This document shows, piece by piece, positions 11,661 to 21,500 of a stretch of DNA of 64,000 nucleotides; position 1 is the first letter of the stretch; each line of letters begins with the position of its first letter. A program made the position numbers and the translations under genes. Location: contig NZ_JAGIAG010000002.1 of assembly GCF_017744955.1 (NCBI RefSeq), positions 558,001-622,000 of the forward strand, in the 5' to 3' direction. Source of the DNA: Dokdonella sp. Lineage in GTDB: Bacteria > Pseudomonadota > Gammaproteobacteria > Xanthomonadales > Rhodanobacteraceae. The notes below the pieces were generated by a model that was given only the letters and a program-made list of their open reading frames with translations, was not told the DNA's origin and ran no database searches.

Positions 11661-11722
11661 GCGACCGGAAACACCTGTGGCCGGCGGAGCAGGCCGGCGA
11701 AGGCGCAGGTGCTTCCGGTCGC
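11661..11722. terminator. Long hairpin between convergent genes
   Basis: GCGACCGGAA-A-CACCTG (11661-11677) pairs with CAGGTG-C-TTCCGGTCGC (11706-11722), leaving a single mismatch in a 17-bp stem. The enclosed loop contains a smaller CCGGC/GCCGG hairpin. It lies between the hydrolase stop and the stop of the minus-strand gene, so it can serve as a terminator in both directions. Confidence 0.6.
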
Positions 11723-11726
11723 TGCA

Positions 11727-13187
11727 TCAAGGCTCGAAGCCGTCGGCGAAAATTCCGTCGCGCACCAGGCGCGTCAGCGTGTGGTCGGAGTCGGGCACCG
11801 GGAAGTTGAAATCCCACAGGCGGAATCCTGCGACGAGGACGCGATCGCTGGCGTCGACGTAGAGCGAGGTCGGCGCGCCTTGCGGGGTGACCTGCGAAGG
11901 GTATTCGATCGACACCGTCGCCGTCGGACCGTTGCCGGACGCGTCGAACTGTGCGATCGACTGCTGGGTGGCCGGCGTATAGGGATTGGGATTGATGCCG
12001 TTCGCCGACATCGAAACGACGATGTCGCCGTTCGACCGCACGCCCATGTCCTGCACGACGGCGTTCAGGCCGACGTTGACGTGGGTGGCGCCGCCGACGC
12101 CGAAGCCGAGCGTCGGCGTTCCGTCGGGTTGGAGCGACGCGAGCAGGACGTCGGTGAGCGTGTTGAAGAACTCGTCGTCGTGGTTGGCTTCGCCGGCGAG
12201 CAGGATCCGGCCGTCGTCGAACACGTGGATCTTGCGCACCAGCACCTGGTCGAAATGCACGCCGGTGTCGAACGAGAAGAACGTGTAGCCGTCCGTGCCG
12301 AACGAGGTGTCGAGCGCGCCGTTGGCCGGGTCGAACGCGAGCACGTAGCCGTCGCTGCCCTGGTTGTCGTTGTTCTGCGCGGCGCCGCCGACCAGGATCA
12401 TTCCGTCGCCGGCGAACGCGGTTGCGTAGGCGAAGTCGTTGCCGTCCGGATAGACGTCGGGATCGAACACGACCGTACCCGGCAGCGGGCCGCTGCCGTC
12501 GCCGAACGTCGCGTCGAGCGCGCCGGTCGACGCGTCGAGCTTGGCGACCGCCATCGCGCTGGAGTGGCCCCGTTCGCCGCCCGGATCCGTATTGCCGATC
12601 GCGTACAGCTTCCCGTCGCGGTGCAGGACGCGCAATGCCTCGCTGGTGAAGCCGGGGGCGTTCAGCGCGATCGTGACCGTGCCGTGTTCGTCGCCGAAAC
12701 CGGGGCAGTACGCGCCGTCGACGTCGACGCAGGCGACGGCCATCACGCCCGGTCCCTGCGACGTGAGCAGGTGCATGCCGACGACGTAGAAGCGGTCGTC
12801 CACGCGAATGGCGTCGCGAACGTAGCTGATGCCGGTGTCGATCAGCGTCTTTCCTTCCGTGCCGAACGATGGGTCGAGCCTGCCGTCGGCGTCGAGCTTC
12901 GAGATCGCGAGCCGGTCGGCGCTCGCGTCGGTGCGGTGGAAGCCGACGAGCCAGAAGCCGTCGCCCTGCGCGGGGATCACGCGCACCGCTTCGTCCCAGG
13001 TGCCGCCGTCGTCGTTGTAATTGACGACGGTGTAGCCCTGGTCGCCGAAGCCGGCGTCGACCGTCAGATCGGCGCCGATCGAGACGCCGACGACGCCGTC
13101 GGTCGTGGCGGCAACGCCGGAAAAGGCCGGCGCGCAGGAACCGAACGCCAGCAAGGAACCGATCGTCAGTGCAGCTTTGCGCATCAT
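11727..13187 (-). CDS. Secreted delta-60 repeat protein with C-terminal FADGFEP motif
   Basis: The 486-residue product has a short signal peptide (MMRKAALTIGSLLAFGSCAPAFS), then repeats of about 55-60 residues built around LD-x-SFG-x-G and intervening beta-strands (LDPSFGTEGK, LDATFGDGSG, LDTSFGTDGY). These match delta-60 repeats, which probably form a beta-propeller. It ends in GIFADGFEP directly before the stop, the same type of tail as the next gene upstream. The ATG at 13187 is preferred because AGGGGT lies just upstream. Function is unknown; a surface or secreted location is inferred from the signal peptide. Only 63 bp separate it from the stop of the gene at 13276, so co-transcription is likely. 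Confidence 0.8.
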   Translation of the reverse strand: MMRKAALTIGSLLAFGSCAPAFSGVAATTDGVVGVSIGADLTVDAGFGDQGYTVVNYNDDGGTWDEAVRVIPAQGDGFWLVGFHRTDASADRLAISKLDADGRLDPSFGTEGKTLIDTGISYVRDAIRVDDRFYVVGMHLLTSQGPGVMAVACVDVDGAYCPGFGDEHGTVTIALNAPGFTSEALRVLHRDGKLYAIGNTDPGGERGHSSAMAVAKLDASTGALDATFGDGSGPLPGTVVFDPDVYPDGNDFAYATAFAGDGMILVGGAAQNNDNQGSDGYVLAFDPANGALDTSFGTDGYTFFSFDTGVHFDQVLVRKIHVFDDGRILLAGEANHDDEFFNTLTDVLLASLQPDGTPTLGFGVGGATHVNVGLNAVVQDMGVRSNGDIVVSMSANGINPNPYTPATQQSIAQFDASGNGPTATVSIEYPSQVTPQGAPTSLYVDASDRVLVAGFRLWDFNFPVPDSDHTLTRLVRDGIFADGFEP

Positions 13188-13275
13188 GTACCCCTGTGTT
13201 GTCGAGACCACCGGACCGGCGCGAACGTGAGGCGGGCCGTGCGCGTCGAACGCGACCGGCCCGCCGTCGTCCGCG

Positions 13276-15510
13276 CTACGGATCGAAGCCGTTCGCGAAG
13301 AGGGTGTCGCCGACCTCGAAGCGGACCGGCACGACCAGGCGCGGGTGCGCCGGATCGTTGCTCGCGATGCACAGCGTCGCCGCGTAGCTGCCGTTGGCCA
13401 GCCCTGTCGGATCGAGCGTCGCGGTGATCGTGCCGCTGTCGTGCGCCGCGACGCTGCCGGAGGTTTCGCTCAGCGTCAGCCACGGCACGTCGGCGGGGTT
13501 CGCGCAGACGTCCGGCGCCTCGACCGCGCGTACCAGCAGCGCGTGGTAGTCGGCGAACTGCTCGATCGTCCGGTCCCACGAGCCGAGGCCGAGATCGGAT
13601 CCGCGCATGTGATAGCCGTGGCCGGCGTCCGGATCGCCGTCGACGTCGGCAGCGATGAAGACGTTGCCGGGGTCGAGCGGATTCCACTGCGCGCCGATGT
13701 AGACGCTGCCGCTGGGGATGCTGATGCCGAGCGCGCCGAGATCGATCTTGACGAAGGCGGCCGTCGCCGTGTCCGGAATGCCGGTCGCGGTCGCCGGCAC
13801 CGAGGCGATCAGGTTGCCGGGGCTGCCGTCGAACCCGGTGTCGTCGTAGATGATCAGATCGAAATCCTGCGTCGTCGGGCCGAGCGTCAGGAACGAGACG
13901 CACGCGGTGGTCAACGTCGCCGGATAGGCGCTGGGAGTGAAGCGGTCGACGTAGGCGTTGATCGAGAACAGGCCCGAGCCGTCGCGATAGCCGTCCTCGG
14001 GCGTGCCGTCGTCGTGCACGAGCAGGCCGGGCGTGGCCTCGTCGCAGCCGGGCGTGGATTCGCCGCGCACGGCCGGCGTCGCCGGTGCGCGCGAGCGGAA
14101 GCGGTCGCGCGTCGCGTCGTTCGCGGCGATCTTGGGCGCGACCGGCGAGGACGCCGCGCGATGGGCGGTGGTGCCGGGGCGCGTCGACGCGCCGCCCGGT
14201 GCCTCGAGGAGATTCCACGACAGTTCCACGTCGCCGGCGTTGGCGATCTGCACCGGCACGTTCACCGGCACGCCGCCGGGCGTGCCGCTCGCATCGATCT
14301 GCGCCGGCATCACGCTGGCGGTCGCCGGCAGCAGGGCGGGGCTGACCTCGAGCGTCGCCGTCGCGTCGGCGGTGAATGCGATCGGGTTCGTCGCGATCCA
14401 GTCGATCGCAAGCGGCGAAGTCACGATCGGCGTGTCGAACGAGTACAGGTTGCCGATCGAGGCGTCGGCGTTCTGCAACCCGACCGTCGCGCTGCCGCCG
14501 TTGTCCCAGTCCGGGTTGGCCGGATCGCCGAATACCGTCGAGGCGTACTGGAACGAGAGGGAGCCGTCCTCGCCGAAGATCGCCTCGACGTTCGCGTGTC
14601 CGCCGTCGTCGAACAGGAAATGCGGGCGGTCCCACTGGACGACGGCGCGCCGGTTCGGCGCGGTGCCGACGACGTCCCAGTAGACGTCGCCGTTGGCCTG
14701 GCCGAGGTCGTCCCAGAACGGCGCGACCAGCGCGCCTTGGCCCAGGATGGCGAACGTCGACGGCAAGGTGTCGTTGAACGCCGCGCTGAATGCGGTGAGC
14801 GTGCCGAACACCAGTTCGCCGTTGTTGCCGACCGCCAGGTCGGTCGACGACACGCCGTACAGGGAGAACGAGAACGGCAGGCTGATCCCGGCGACGCCGT
14901 CGTCGGCGAGGCCGAGCGCGGTACCGGTCGTCCGCACGTCGACGAAGGCGGGCGTCGCCTCGACGGGCCGGTAGCCGGGCGCGTAGTCCTGCGCGGTCCA
15001 GGTCGCGTCGTAGGTGTCCACGTCGGCGCGCACGGTCACGAGCCGGTTGAACTGGAAGCTCTCGCCCGGGGCGAGGTCGTGCGGGAGCAGCGCGAAGATC
15101 GTGCCGTCGACGCTGTCGGTCAGCGTGTGGTAGCCGAGCGTGAGGGCGCTCGCGTTGGTGATCGTATAGCAGAAGTTGACCGAATCGCCGACGCGCACGG
15201 CCAGCGTCTGCGCGGTGCCGCAGGCGTTCGGGTCGCCGTCGTCGGGCATGAGGCCGACCGTCAAGGCGACGCCGTCGCCGGTCGGCGCTGCGGCATGCGC
15301 GGCGAGCCGGAGCGTATCGGCCGGTGCCGTGCGGCCACCCGCGGCGAGCAGGGCGGCAAGTACGGTCGCCGCAGCCAGCGGCCGGGCACGGAAGGAATAT
15401 GCAGGAACATTCACCTGAACAACCGCCTGTCTGAGGAAGGGAGCGGGCCGCGTGGCGCCCTCGGCGAGGGTAGCGTTCGGCCCGGCTCGCGCATCAAACA
15501 GGCGTGACAT
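13276..15510 (-). CDS. Large secreted beta-rich protein with C-terminal FANGFDP motif
   Basis: The product is 744 residues from the ATG at 15510, or 712 from an in-frame GTG at 15414 that sits closer to the signal sequence (FRARPLAAATVLAALLAAGG). No clear ribosome-binding site decides between them. The first half has an Ig/DUF11-like segment and a domain containing LVAPFWDDL. The second half has a segment starting CDEATPGLLVHDDGTPEDGY that resembles jelly-roll domains of secreted proteins, then an Ig-like domain (WLTLSETSGSVAAHDSGTIT). It ends in TLFANGFDP at the stop. I do not recognise an enzymatic motif. With the delta-60 gene downstream it forms a likely operon of secreted proteins sharing one tail motif. 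Confidence 0.75.
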   Translation of the reverse strand: MSRLFDARAGPNATLAEGATRPAPFLRQAVVQVNVPAYSFRARPLAAATVLAALLAAGGRTAPADTLRLAAHAAAPTGDGVALTVGLMPDDGDPNACGTAQTLAVRVGDSVNFCYTITNASALTLGYHTLTDSVDGTIFALLPHDLAPGESFQFNRLVTVRADVDTYDATWTAQDYAPGYRPVEATPAFVDVRTTGTALGLADDGVAGISLPFSFSLYGVSSTDLAVGNNGELVFGTLTAFSAAFNDTLPSTFAILGQGALVAPFWDDLGQANGDVYWDVVGTAPNRRAVVQWDRPHFLFDDGGHANVEAIFGEDGSLSFQYASTVFGDPANPDWDNGGSATVGLQNADASIGNLYSFDTPIVTSPLAIDWIATNPIAFTADATATLEVSPALLPATASVMPAQIDASGTPGGVPVNVPVQIANAGDVELSWNLLEAPGGASTRPGTTAHRAASSPVAPKIAANDATRDRFRSRAPATPAVRGESTPGCDEATPGLLVHDDGTPEDGYRDGSGLFSINAYVDRFTPSAYPATLTTACVSFLTLGPTTQDFDLIIYDDTGFDGSPGNLIASVPATATGIPDTATAAFVKIDLGALGISIPSGSVYIGAQWNPLDPGNVFIAADVDGDPDAGHGYHMRGSDLGLGSWDRTIEQFADYHALLVRAVEAPDVCANPADVPWLTLSETSGSVAAHDSGTITATLDPTGLANGSYAATLCIASNDPAHPRLVVPVRFEVGDTLFANGFDP

Positions 15511-15552
15511 CGCGATGACACAGTCATTATGAAGCGGCCTCGATGCCTCCGA

Positions 15553-17868
15553 TCACGGCGTCCGCTGGCCGGCAAGGGCAACGGTGCGGCGTCGGGCCTC
15601 CTCCGCGGACTGCGTGTCGCCGAGGGCGGCGTAGAACCGCGCCATCGCCTGGGCGGCACGGAAGTCGCGATCGGCGTGGACGACGAGGCGGCCGGCGATC
15701 TGCTTCGCCTCGTCGACGCGGCCGCGATCGAGCAGGAATCCCAGATAACCGGATGCGGCGCGAACCGTGTCGTCGGGCCGGTTGGCGCGGACGGCCCGGT
15801 CGAGCGCCGAAGCGTACTGCCGGTCGGCCGCGGCATCCTCGCGCTTGGCCGCGGCGACCTCGGCCGAGGCGAGGTCGAGCGCGTAGGGCCGTCGGGGATC
15901 CTGCGGGTCGGCACCGGCGTCGCGCACCCGCTCGACCACCCGCTCGGCGACGGCGGGGCGATTGGCGCGCAGCGCGGCCTCGACGAGTACCAGCGCCGCG
16001 TAGGAAAGGCGCGCGTCGCTGCTCGGATCGGGCGGGTGGCGCACGCGGTCGAGCATCGCGTCGGCCCGATCGGCGGCTTCGGAAGCATGGCCGCGCTCGG
16101 CGAGGATCTCCAGATGCAGCACCGCGAACTCGGGCGGACTTTCGGGGGCGGCGGCATCGAAGCGCTCGAGCAGCCGTTCGGCTTCGTCGAAGCGGCCGGT
16201 CGACACCAGCGCCAGCGCGCGCGAGTAGCCGATCGCGCGTACCGCGCGGATATCGGACATGTGCGCGGCCAGCTGCCAGGCCTCGGCGCTGCTGGCGAGC
16301 GCGCCTTCGTGGTCGAGCAGCATGCGCTGCGCATCCGACTTGGCGGCCCGCGCCGAGGCGAGATGATCCTGCACGCCGAAGCGCGCGAACACGGCCGTGG
16401 CGCGGTCGAACGCCGCGACCGCATCGTTGAGCCGGCCGTTGCGGGTATCGGCGAGGCCTTCGTTGACGTCCACGCTGGCTTCGCCCGGCAGGTTGCCGGC
16501 GCGCCGCCATTCCAGTCGCGCGAGGCCGAAACCCTTCATCGCCTCGTCGATGCGGCCGAGATCGTCGTCGATGACCGCGCGCAGCATGTAGATGCGGCCG
16601 AGCAGCATCGGTTCGCGCTGGTCGGCCAGCGCCGCGAGCGCATCGCGACAGCGGCGCTCGGCGCCTTCGAGATCGTTGCGCCGGTAGGCGATCGCGCACA
16701 GGCCGTAGAGCGCGCGGCCGTGCACCGCCGTCGCGGCGCCGCCTTCCGCCAGCCGCGCGAACTCGCGCTCGGCGAGCTCCATGCGGCCCGAGCGCTCGTC
16801 GACCTCGGCGGCGCGCACGGCGATGCCGGGATCCTGCTGCGCTTCGAGCGGCGCGGCTTCGATCAATTCGCTCGCGTGACGCAAGTCCCCCTCGAGGAAG
16901 GCGGCGTCGATGCGCTGGCGAAGCTCGACGAGGGTCGGGAATTGCGGCTCGGTGACGGACGCGCGCATGCCGCTCGCCGCGAGCAGCTCGCCGATCGCGA
17001 GGTCAGCCGCTTCGAGCGGCGTCGCCGCCGTGGCGGCGTAGCGCTTGGTCTGCTCGGCGTCCTGCGCGTCGAGCTCGAAGGACCAGCCGTTCTCGGTGCG
17101 CCGAGCGCTCGCGGTCAGCACGTGCGTCGCGCTGGCCGCTTGCGCGAGACGCCAGCGCTCGGCCCGGTCGGAGAGGTCGGCGTCTCGGCGCCCGCCGATG
17201 TACGCGATCGTCTGGTCGGCCGGAAGCACCGGCAAGCCGGCGCGCTCGCGCAGCCGCGAAGCGATGAAATCCATCGCTCCGAGGCGGATCCAGCGCGTGT
17301 CGGGCTCGTCCTCGGCAACCGCGACGGGCAGGACCAGATACGTGTCCGCCGCCGCCGGAGCCTCCGGTTCGGCGCCGGTCTCGCGGCGGACGAGCACGAA
17401 GGCCGCGATCGCGGCGACGAGCACGAGCGCGGCCACGAAGGCGATACGCGTGGAGCGGGGCGATGCACGCACCGCGGGGGACTCCGCAGGGTCGAGCGTG
17501 GACGGAGGTTCGGTCAGGGCAGGCGCTTCGCTTTCCGGGGCGAGAATGTCCTCTGTCGACACCGGCGCGACCCATTGATAGCCGAAGCCGGACACCGTGC
17601 GGATGACGCTCTGCGCCTCGCCGCTGTCGCCCACGGCGCGGCGCGCCCGCGCCAGCGTCTGGCCGAGCAACGCGTCGCTGACGTCGGTGCGGCCCCAGAC
17701 CGCGCTGATCAATTCGTCGCGCCCGACCGCGCGATGGTTGCGCTGGATCAGATAGACGAGGCAGTCGAAGGATTTGAGCGGCAGCGACACCGGTGCACCG
17801 TCGCGACGAAGTTCGCGCGAGTGCGGGTGCAGTTCGTAGTCGCCGAAGCGGTAACGCGGTGAGCGCAT
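15553..17868 (-). CDS. CadC-like transmembrane winged-helix regulator with TPR domain
   Basis: Residues about 6-102 of this 771-residue protein form an OmpR/PhoB-type winged helix (FGDYELHPHSRELRRDGAPV at the start, RTVSGFGYQWV at the wing). One transmembrane helix at about 142-160 follows a Pro/Ser-rich linker. The extracytoplasmic part (about 600 residues) begins with a flavodoxin-like segment (YLVLPVAV) and continues as alpha-helical TPR-like repeats. This layout matches the CadC/ToxR class, in which a membrane-bound regulator binds DNA directly. It lies 42 bp upstream of the secreted-protein operon on the same strand and is a plausible local regulator. An AT-rich stretch (TATTTAT) precedes the start. 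Confidence 0.8.
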   Translation of the reverse strand: MRSPRYRFGDYELHPHSRELRRDGAPVSLPLKSFDCLVYLIQRNHRAVGRDELISAVWGRTDVSDALLGQTLARARRAVGDSGEAQSVIRTVSGFGYQWVAPVSTEDILAPESEAPALTEPPSTLDPAESPAVRASPRSTRIAFVAALVLVAAIAAFVLVRRETGAEPEAPAAADTYLVLPVAVAEDEPDTRWIRLGAMDFIASRLRERAGLPVLPADQTIAYIGGRRDADLSDRAERWRLAQAASATHVLTASARRTENGWSFELDAQDAEQTKRYAATAATPLEAADLAIGELLAASGMRASVTEPQFPTLVELRQRIDAAFLEGDLRHASELIEAAPLEAQQDPGIAVRAAEVDERSGRMELAEREFARLAEGGAATAVHGRALYGLCAIAYRRNDLEGAERRCRDALAALADQREPMLLGRIYMLRAVIDDDLGRIDEAMKGFGLARLEWRRAGNLPGEASVDVNEGLADTRNGRLNDAVAAFDRATAVFARFGVQDHLASARAAKSDAQRMLLDHEGALASSAEAWQLAAHMSDIRAVRAIGYSRALALVSTGRFDEAERLLERFDAAAPESPPEFAVLHLEILAERGHASEAADRADAMLDRVRHPPDPSSDARLSYAALVLVEAALRANRPAVAERVVERVRDAGADPQDPRRPYALDLASAEVAAAKREDAAADRQYASALDRAVRANRPDDTVRAASGYLGFLLDRGRVDEAKQIAGRLVVHADRDFRAAQAMARFYAALGDTQSAEEARRRTVALAGQRTP

Positions 17869-18500
17869 GAAGCAGGATAAATATGGAAGACCGCAAAAGA
17901 TAACCGCGGAGGGTTCGTGCGTCGATCACGGAGCCGGCGCGATGCGCGGCCGGGTGTCGTGCGGTACGCGCCGGGAGCTGGAAGCTCGACACTTTCTCTG
18001 CCGGCGGGTCTCTGCCGGCGGGTCTCGGCCGGGGCGGCGGTTTCGGCGTATCTTGCTCGACTGCGGCTTCGCGGTCCACGAGCGATGAATGTCGCCTCTC
18101 CGTGCTCGACGAGCTTCATTTTTCGAGTACCGCTCACGCCGACGTTGAGGACGACGCTGCTCGCTTCGACCCGATGGGCCTCGCGCGTTCCGTCGGCGCG
18201 ATAACCGAGCTGTCCGAGCAGCGCGACGAGTTCGGCGCAGCGAGCACGTCGCCGCGGTATGGCACACGCACGCTTGCAGCTATTCACTGTGTGCAGTGAT
18301 TGACGCCATCGACGGCTCGCAGGACTTGAACGAACGAAGCCAGAGCGGCGTGCAAAGCCGCTCTGGCTCAGAAAGGCGCCACCACATCGAGCCTGCACAC
18401 GCTTGACGTGAAGAAGACGCCGCGGCTGCTTATCGCAAACCGCGGCAGAACGTCCGGTATTGCAAACCACTCGATCTTTCAGGCAGCGAGATCGAGTGCG
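17869..18500. other. 632-bp region with one terminator and no gene
   Basis: No frame here gives a protein-like translation. The left end is AT-rich (near 17878-17905) and probably carries the promoter of the winged-helix regulator. A short direct duplication of GGCGGGTCTC lies near 18004-18028. The only firm element is the terminator at 18338-18368. Confidence 0.5.
18338..18368 (-). terminator. Intrinsic terminator of the giant thioester protein gene
   Basis: AGCCAGAGCGGC (18338-18349) and GCCGCTCTGGCT (18357-18368) form a perfect 12-bp stem with a 7-base loop. Read on the minus strand it is followed by TCGTTCGTTC, a moderately T-rich tail. It lies about 130 bp past the stop of the minus-strand gene that ends at 18501. 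Confidence 0.65.
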
Positions 18501-21500
18501 CTACTTACCAGCCTGGCGCCAGCTGCGCCAGGCCAGGCCGAACAGGCTGAGGGCGATCAACAGCTGCGCCCAATTGTGCACGGCGGGCACCGGCAGCGGC
18601 GGCTGCGTCTGCGTCGGTGTGACCGTGCCGATCACGGTCGCCGGGCAGGGCGGCTGCGTTCCGGCCGGCGCGCAGGTGGCGATGCCGCTCGGCGTGACCG
18701 TGGCCGTGTTGACCACCGTCTGCGGCGGATCCGCCGACAAGGTCGCCGTGACCGTGTACACCAGCGTCGCGCCGACCGGGAACGTCGCCACCGTCTCGGC
18801 GATCGCGCCGCTGCCGCTGGCGTTCGGACAGGCGACGCCGGAGGCCGCGCAGGTCCAGGCGAACGCGTCGATTCCGGCCGGGATCGGATCGCTGATCATC
18901 GCGCCGCTCGCGTCGGCGTTGCCGACGTTGCGCACGGTGATCGTGTAGACCACCGCGCCGCCGGGCTGCAGCGTCGCGGTGTCCGCGGTCTTGGTGATCA
19001 GCAACTGCGGCGTGCCCGTCGCCGGCGGCACCTCGATCGAGGTGCAGTTCGCCGGCCGCGGCGTCGCCTCGCAATCCGGCGGGGTGGTGCCGGTCTGGTA
19101 GGCGACGTTGCCGATCTGCGTCACGCCCGGCGGTACCGGATCGACGACGCGCACGACCACGGTCAAGGTCAGCGTGCCGTTCGCCGGCACCGTCAGTCCG
19201 CTCCAGCTCACCATGCCGGCGGCGAACGTGCCGCCGTTGTCCGCCGACACGAACGCGGTGTTGGTGTCGAGCGGATCGGTGACGCCGTAGTGGGTCGCGT
19301 CGCTGCCGCCGGTGTTGGTCAGCACGATCGCATAGGTCAGCTGCTCGCCCGGTTCGGCCAGGCCGTTCCCGTCCGCGTCGCTCACCGACTTGGCGATCGT
19401 CACCGCGCCCGCGGTCGGCACGACCACGCACTGGTCACCCGCCGGCGGACACGCCGGTGGCGTCGTGCCGGTCTGGTAGGCGACGTTGGCGACCTGCGTG
19501 ACGCCGGCCGGCAGCGGATCGGCGACCTGCACGATCACCGTCAGCACCAGCGAACCGTTCGCCGGCACCGTGAGTCCGCTCCAGGTGACGACGCCGGCCG
19601 TGTGCATGCCGCCGTTGTCGGCCGACACGAAGCCCGTGTTCGGATCGAGCGCGTCGGTCACGCCGTAGCCGGTCGCATCGCTGCCGCCGGCGTTGCTCAG
19701 CGTGATCGTATAGGTCAGCTGCTCGCCCGGTTCGGCCACGCCCGGCAGCGCGCCGCTCTCGCCGGCGAGCGCCTTGACGATCGCCACCACCGACGGCGTC
19801 GGCGTGCTCGTGCAGTTCGGCGGCAGCGGCGTGACGCTGCAATCCGTCGGCGGGCCGATCGTCGGGTCGTAGGCGACGTTGCCGATCGCGGTCACACCGG
19901 CCGGAATCGGATCGACGACGCGCACCGTCACCGTCAGCGTCAGGTTGCCGCCGGCCGGCACGCTCAGGCCGGTCCACTGCACATTGCCGCCGACCAGGGT
20001 GCCGCCGTTGTCGGCCGACACGAACGTCACGTTCGGGTCGAGACGATCGGTGATGCCCTGGCCGACCGCGTCGCTCGAACCGCTGTTGCTCAGCGTGATC
20101 GTGTAGGTCAGCTGCTCGCCCGCTTCGGCGACGCCGGCCGCGCTGCCGCTCTCGCCGGTCAGCGCCTTGGCGATCGCCAGCAGCGGCGTACCGGTGCAGG
20201 TGCGCGCGTCGCCGGCGGCGCTGCCGCCCAGCGCGGCGGTATTGCGCAGGCCGCCGTTCGGGTTGGCGCAGTCGTCGGCCAGGTCCGCGTCGGTCAGCGT
20301 GAACGTCACCGTGTAGGTGTAGCTCTCGCTGCCGGCCGCGGCGATCGTCTCGGCAGTGACGATGCTGCCGCCGCTCGTGCCGAGCGAGCCGAGCGTCGTC
20401 ACCAGCGGATCGGGACCGGCGTGCGCGACCGCGCTGACGGCGTCGACCGTGGCGCCGGCGAAGGCGAACGCGTCCGACAGGTCGTAGCTGCCGCCGGCGG
20501 CGCCGATGTTGCTGACGGCAACCGTGTAGGTGATCGCGTACTGGTTCGCCGTACCGGTCGGTACCGGACCGGTCGCGGTCTTGATCACCGCGATGTCCGG
20601 CACGTCGCTGCAGGTGCCGACCTGGCCGCTGGAGCTGCCGCCGAGCTCGGCTTGGTTCCTCAGGCCGCCGCCGCCGGCGCAGAGGCCGACGCCGTTCACG
20701 TCGTCGATCGTGAACGTCACCGTGTAGGTGTAGCTCTCGCTCGCGCCCGCGGCGATCGTCTCGCCGGTCACGATCGTGCCGCCGGTCGCCGTCAGCGTGC
20801 CGAGCGTCGTCGCCAGCGGATCGCTGCCGCCGTGCTGCACGGCGCCGACCGAGACGACCGTGACGCCGCCGAAGGTGAACGTGTCGGCGAGATCGTAGGT
20901 GCCCGGCAAGCTGCCGTCGTTCTGCACGTTGACCAGATAGGTCAGGCGGTACTCGTTTGGGTTGCCGGTCGGCATCGGAGCGCCGGCGCTCTTGCCGATC
21001 ACCACCGCCGGCGCGCCGGTGCAGGTGGTCGACTCACCGGCGAGCGAACCGCCGAGCTGCGCACGGTTGCGCAGGCCGCCGGACGGATCGGCGCAATCCT
21101 GCGCCGTCGCCGCGTCGGTCACGGTGTAGGTGACCGTGTAGGTCCAGGTCTCCGTGCCGCCGGCCGAGATCGACTCGCCGCTGACGATCGTGCCGCCGGT
21201 CGGCGCGGTGAACGCACCGAGCGTGCCGTCCTGCGTGTCGGTCGACGAGGTGTACGCGGGCGCGCTGATCGCGTCGACCGTGGCGCCGTTGAACGTCAGC
21301 GCATCGGCCAGGTCGTAGGCGCCCGGCAGCGTGCCGGTGTTGGCCACCTCGACCGTGTAGGTCAGCGCGAACTGGTTCGGCGTGCCGGTCGGTACCGGTG
21401 CGGCCGCTGTCTTGACGATGCTGACGCTCGGCGCGCCGGTGCAGGTGTCGGCTGCCGGGGGACCGGCGGACGCGCCGCCGAGCAACGCATGGTTGCGCAG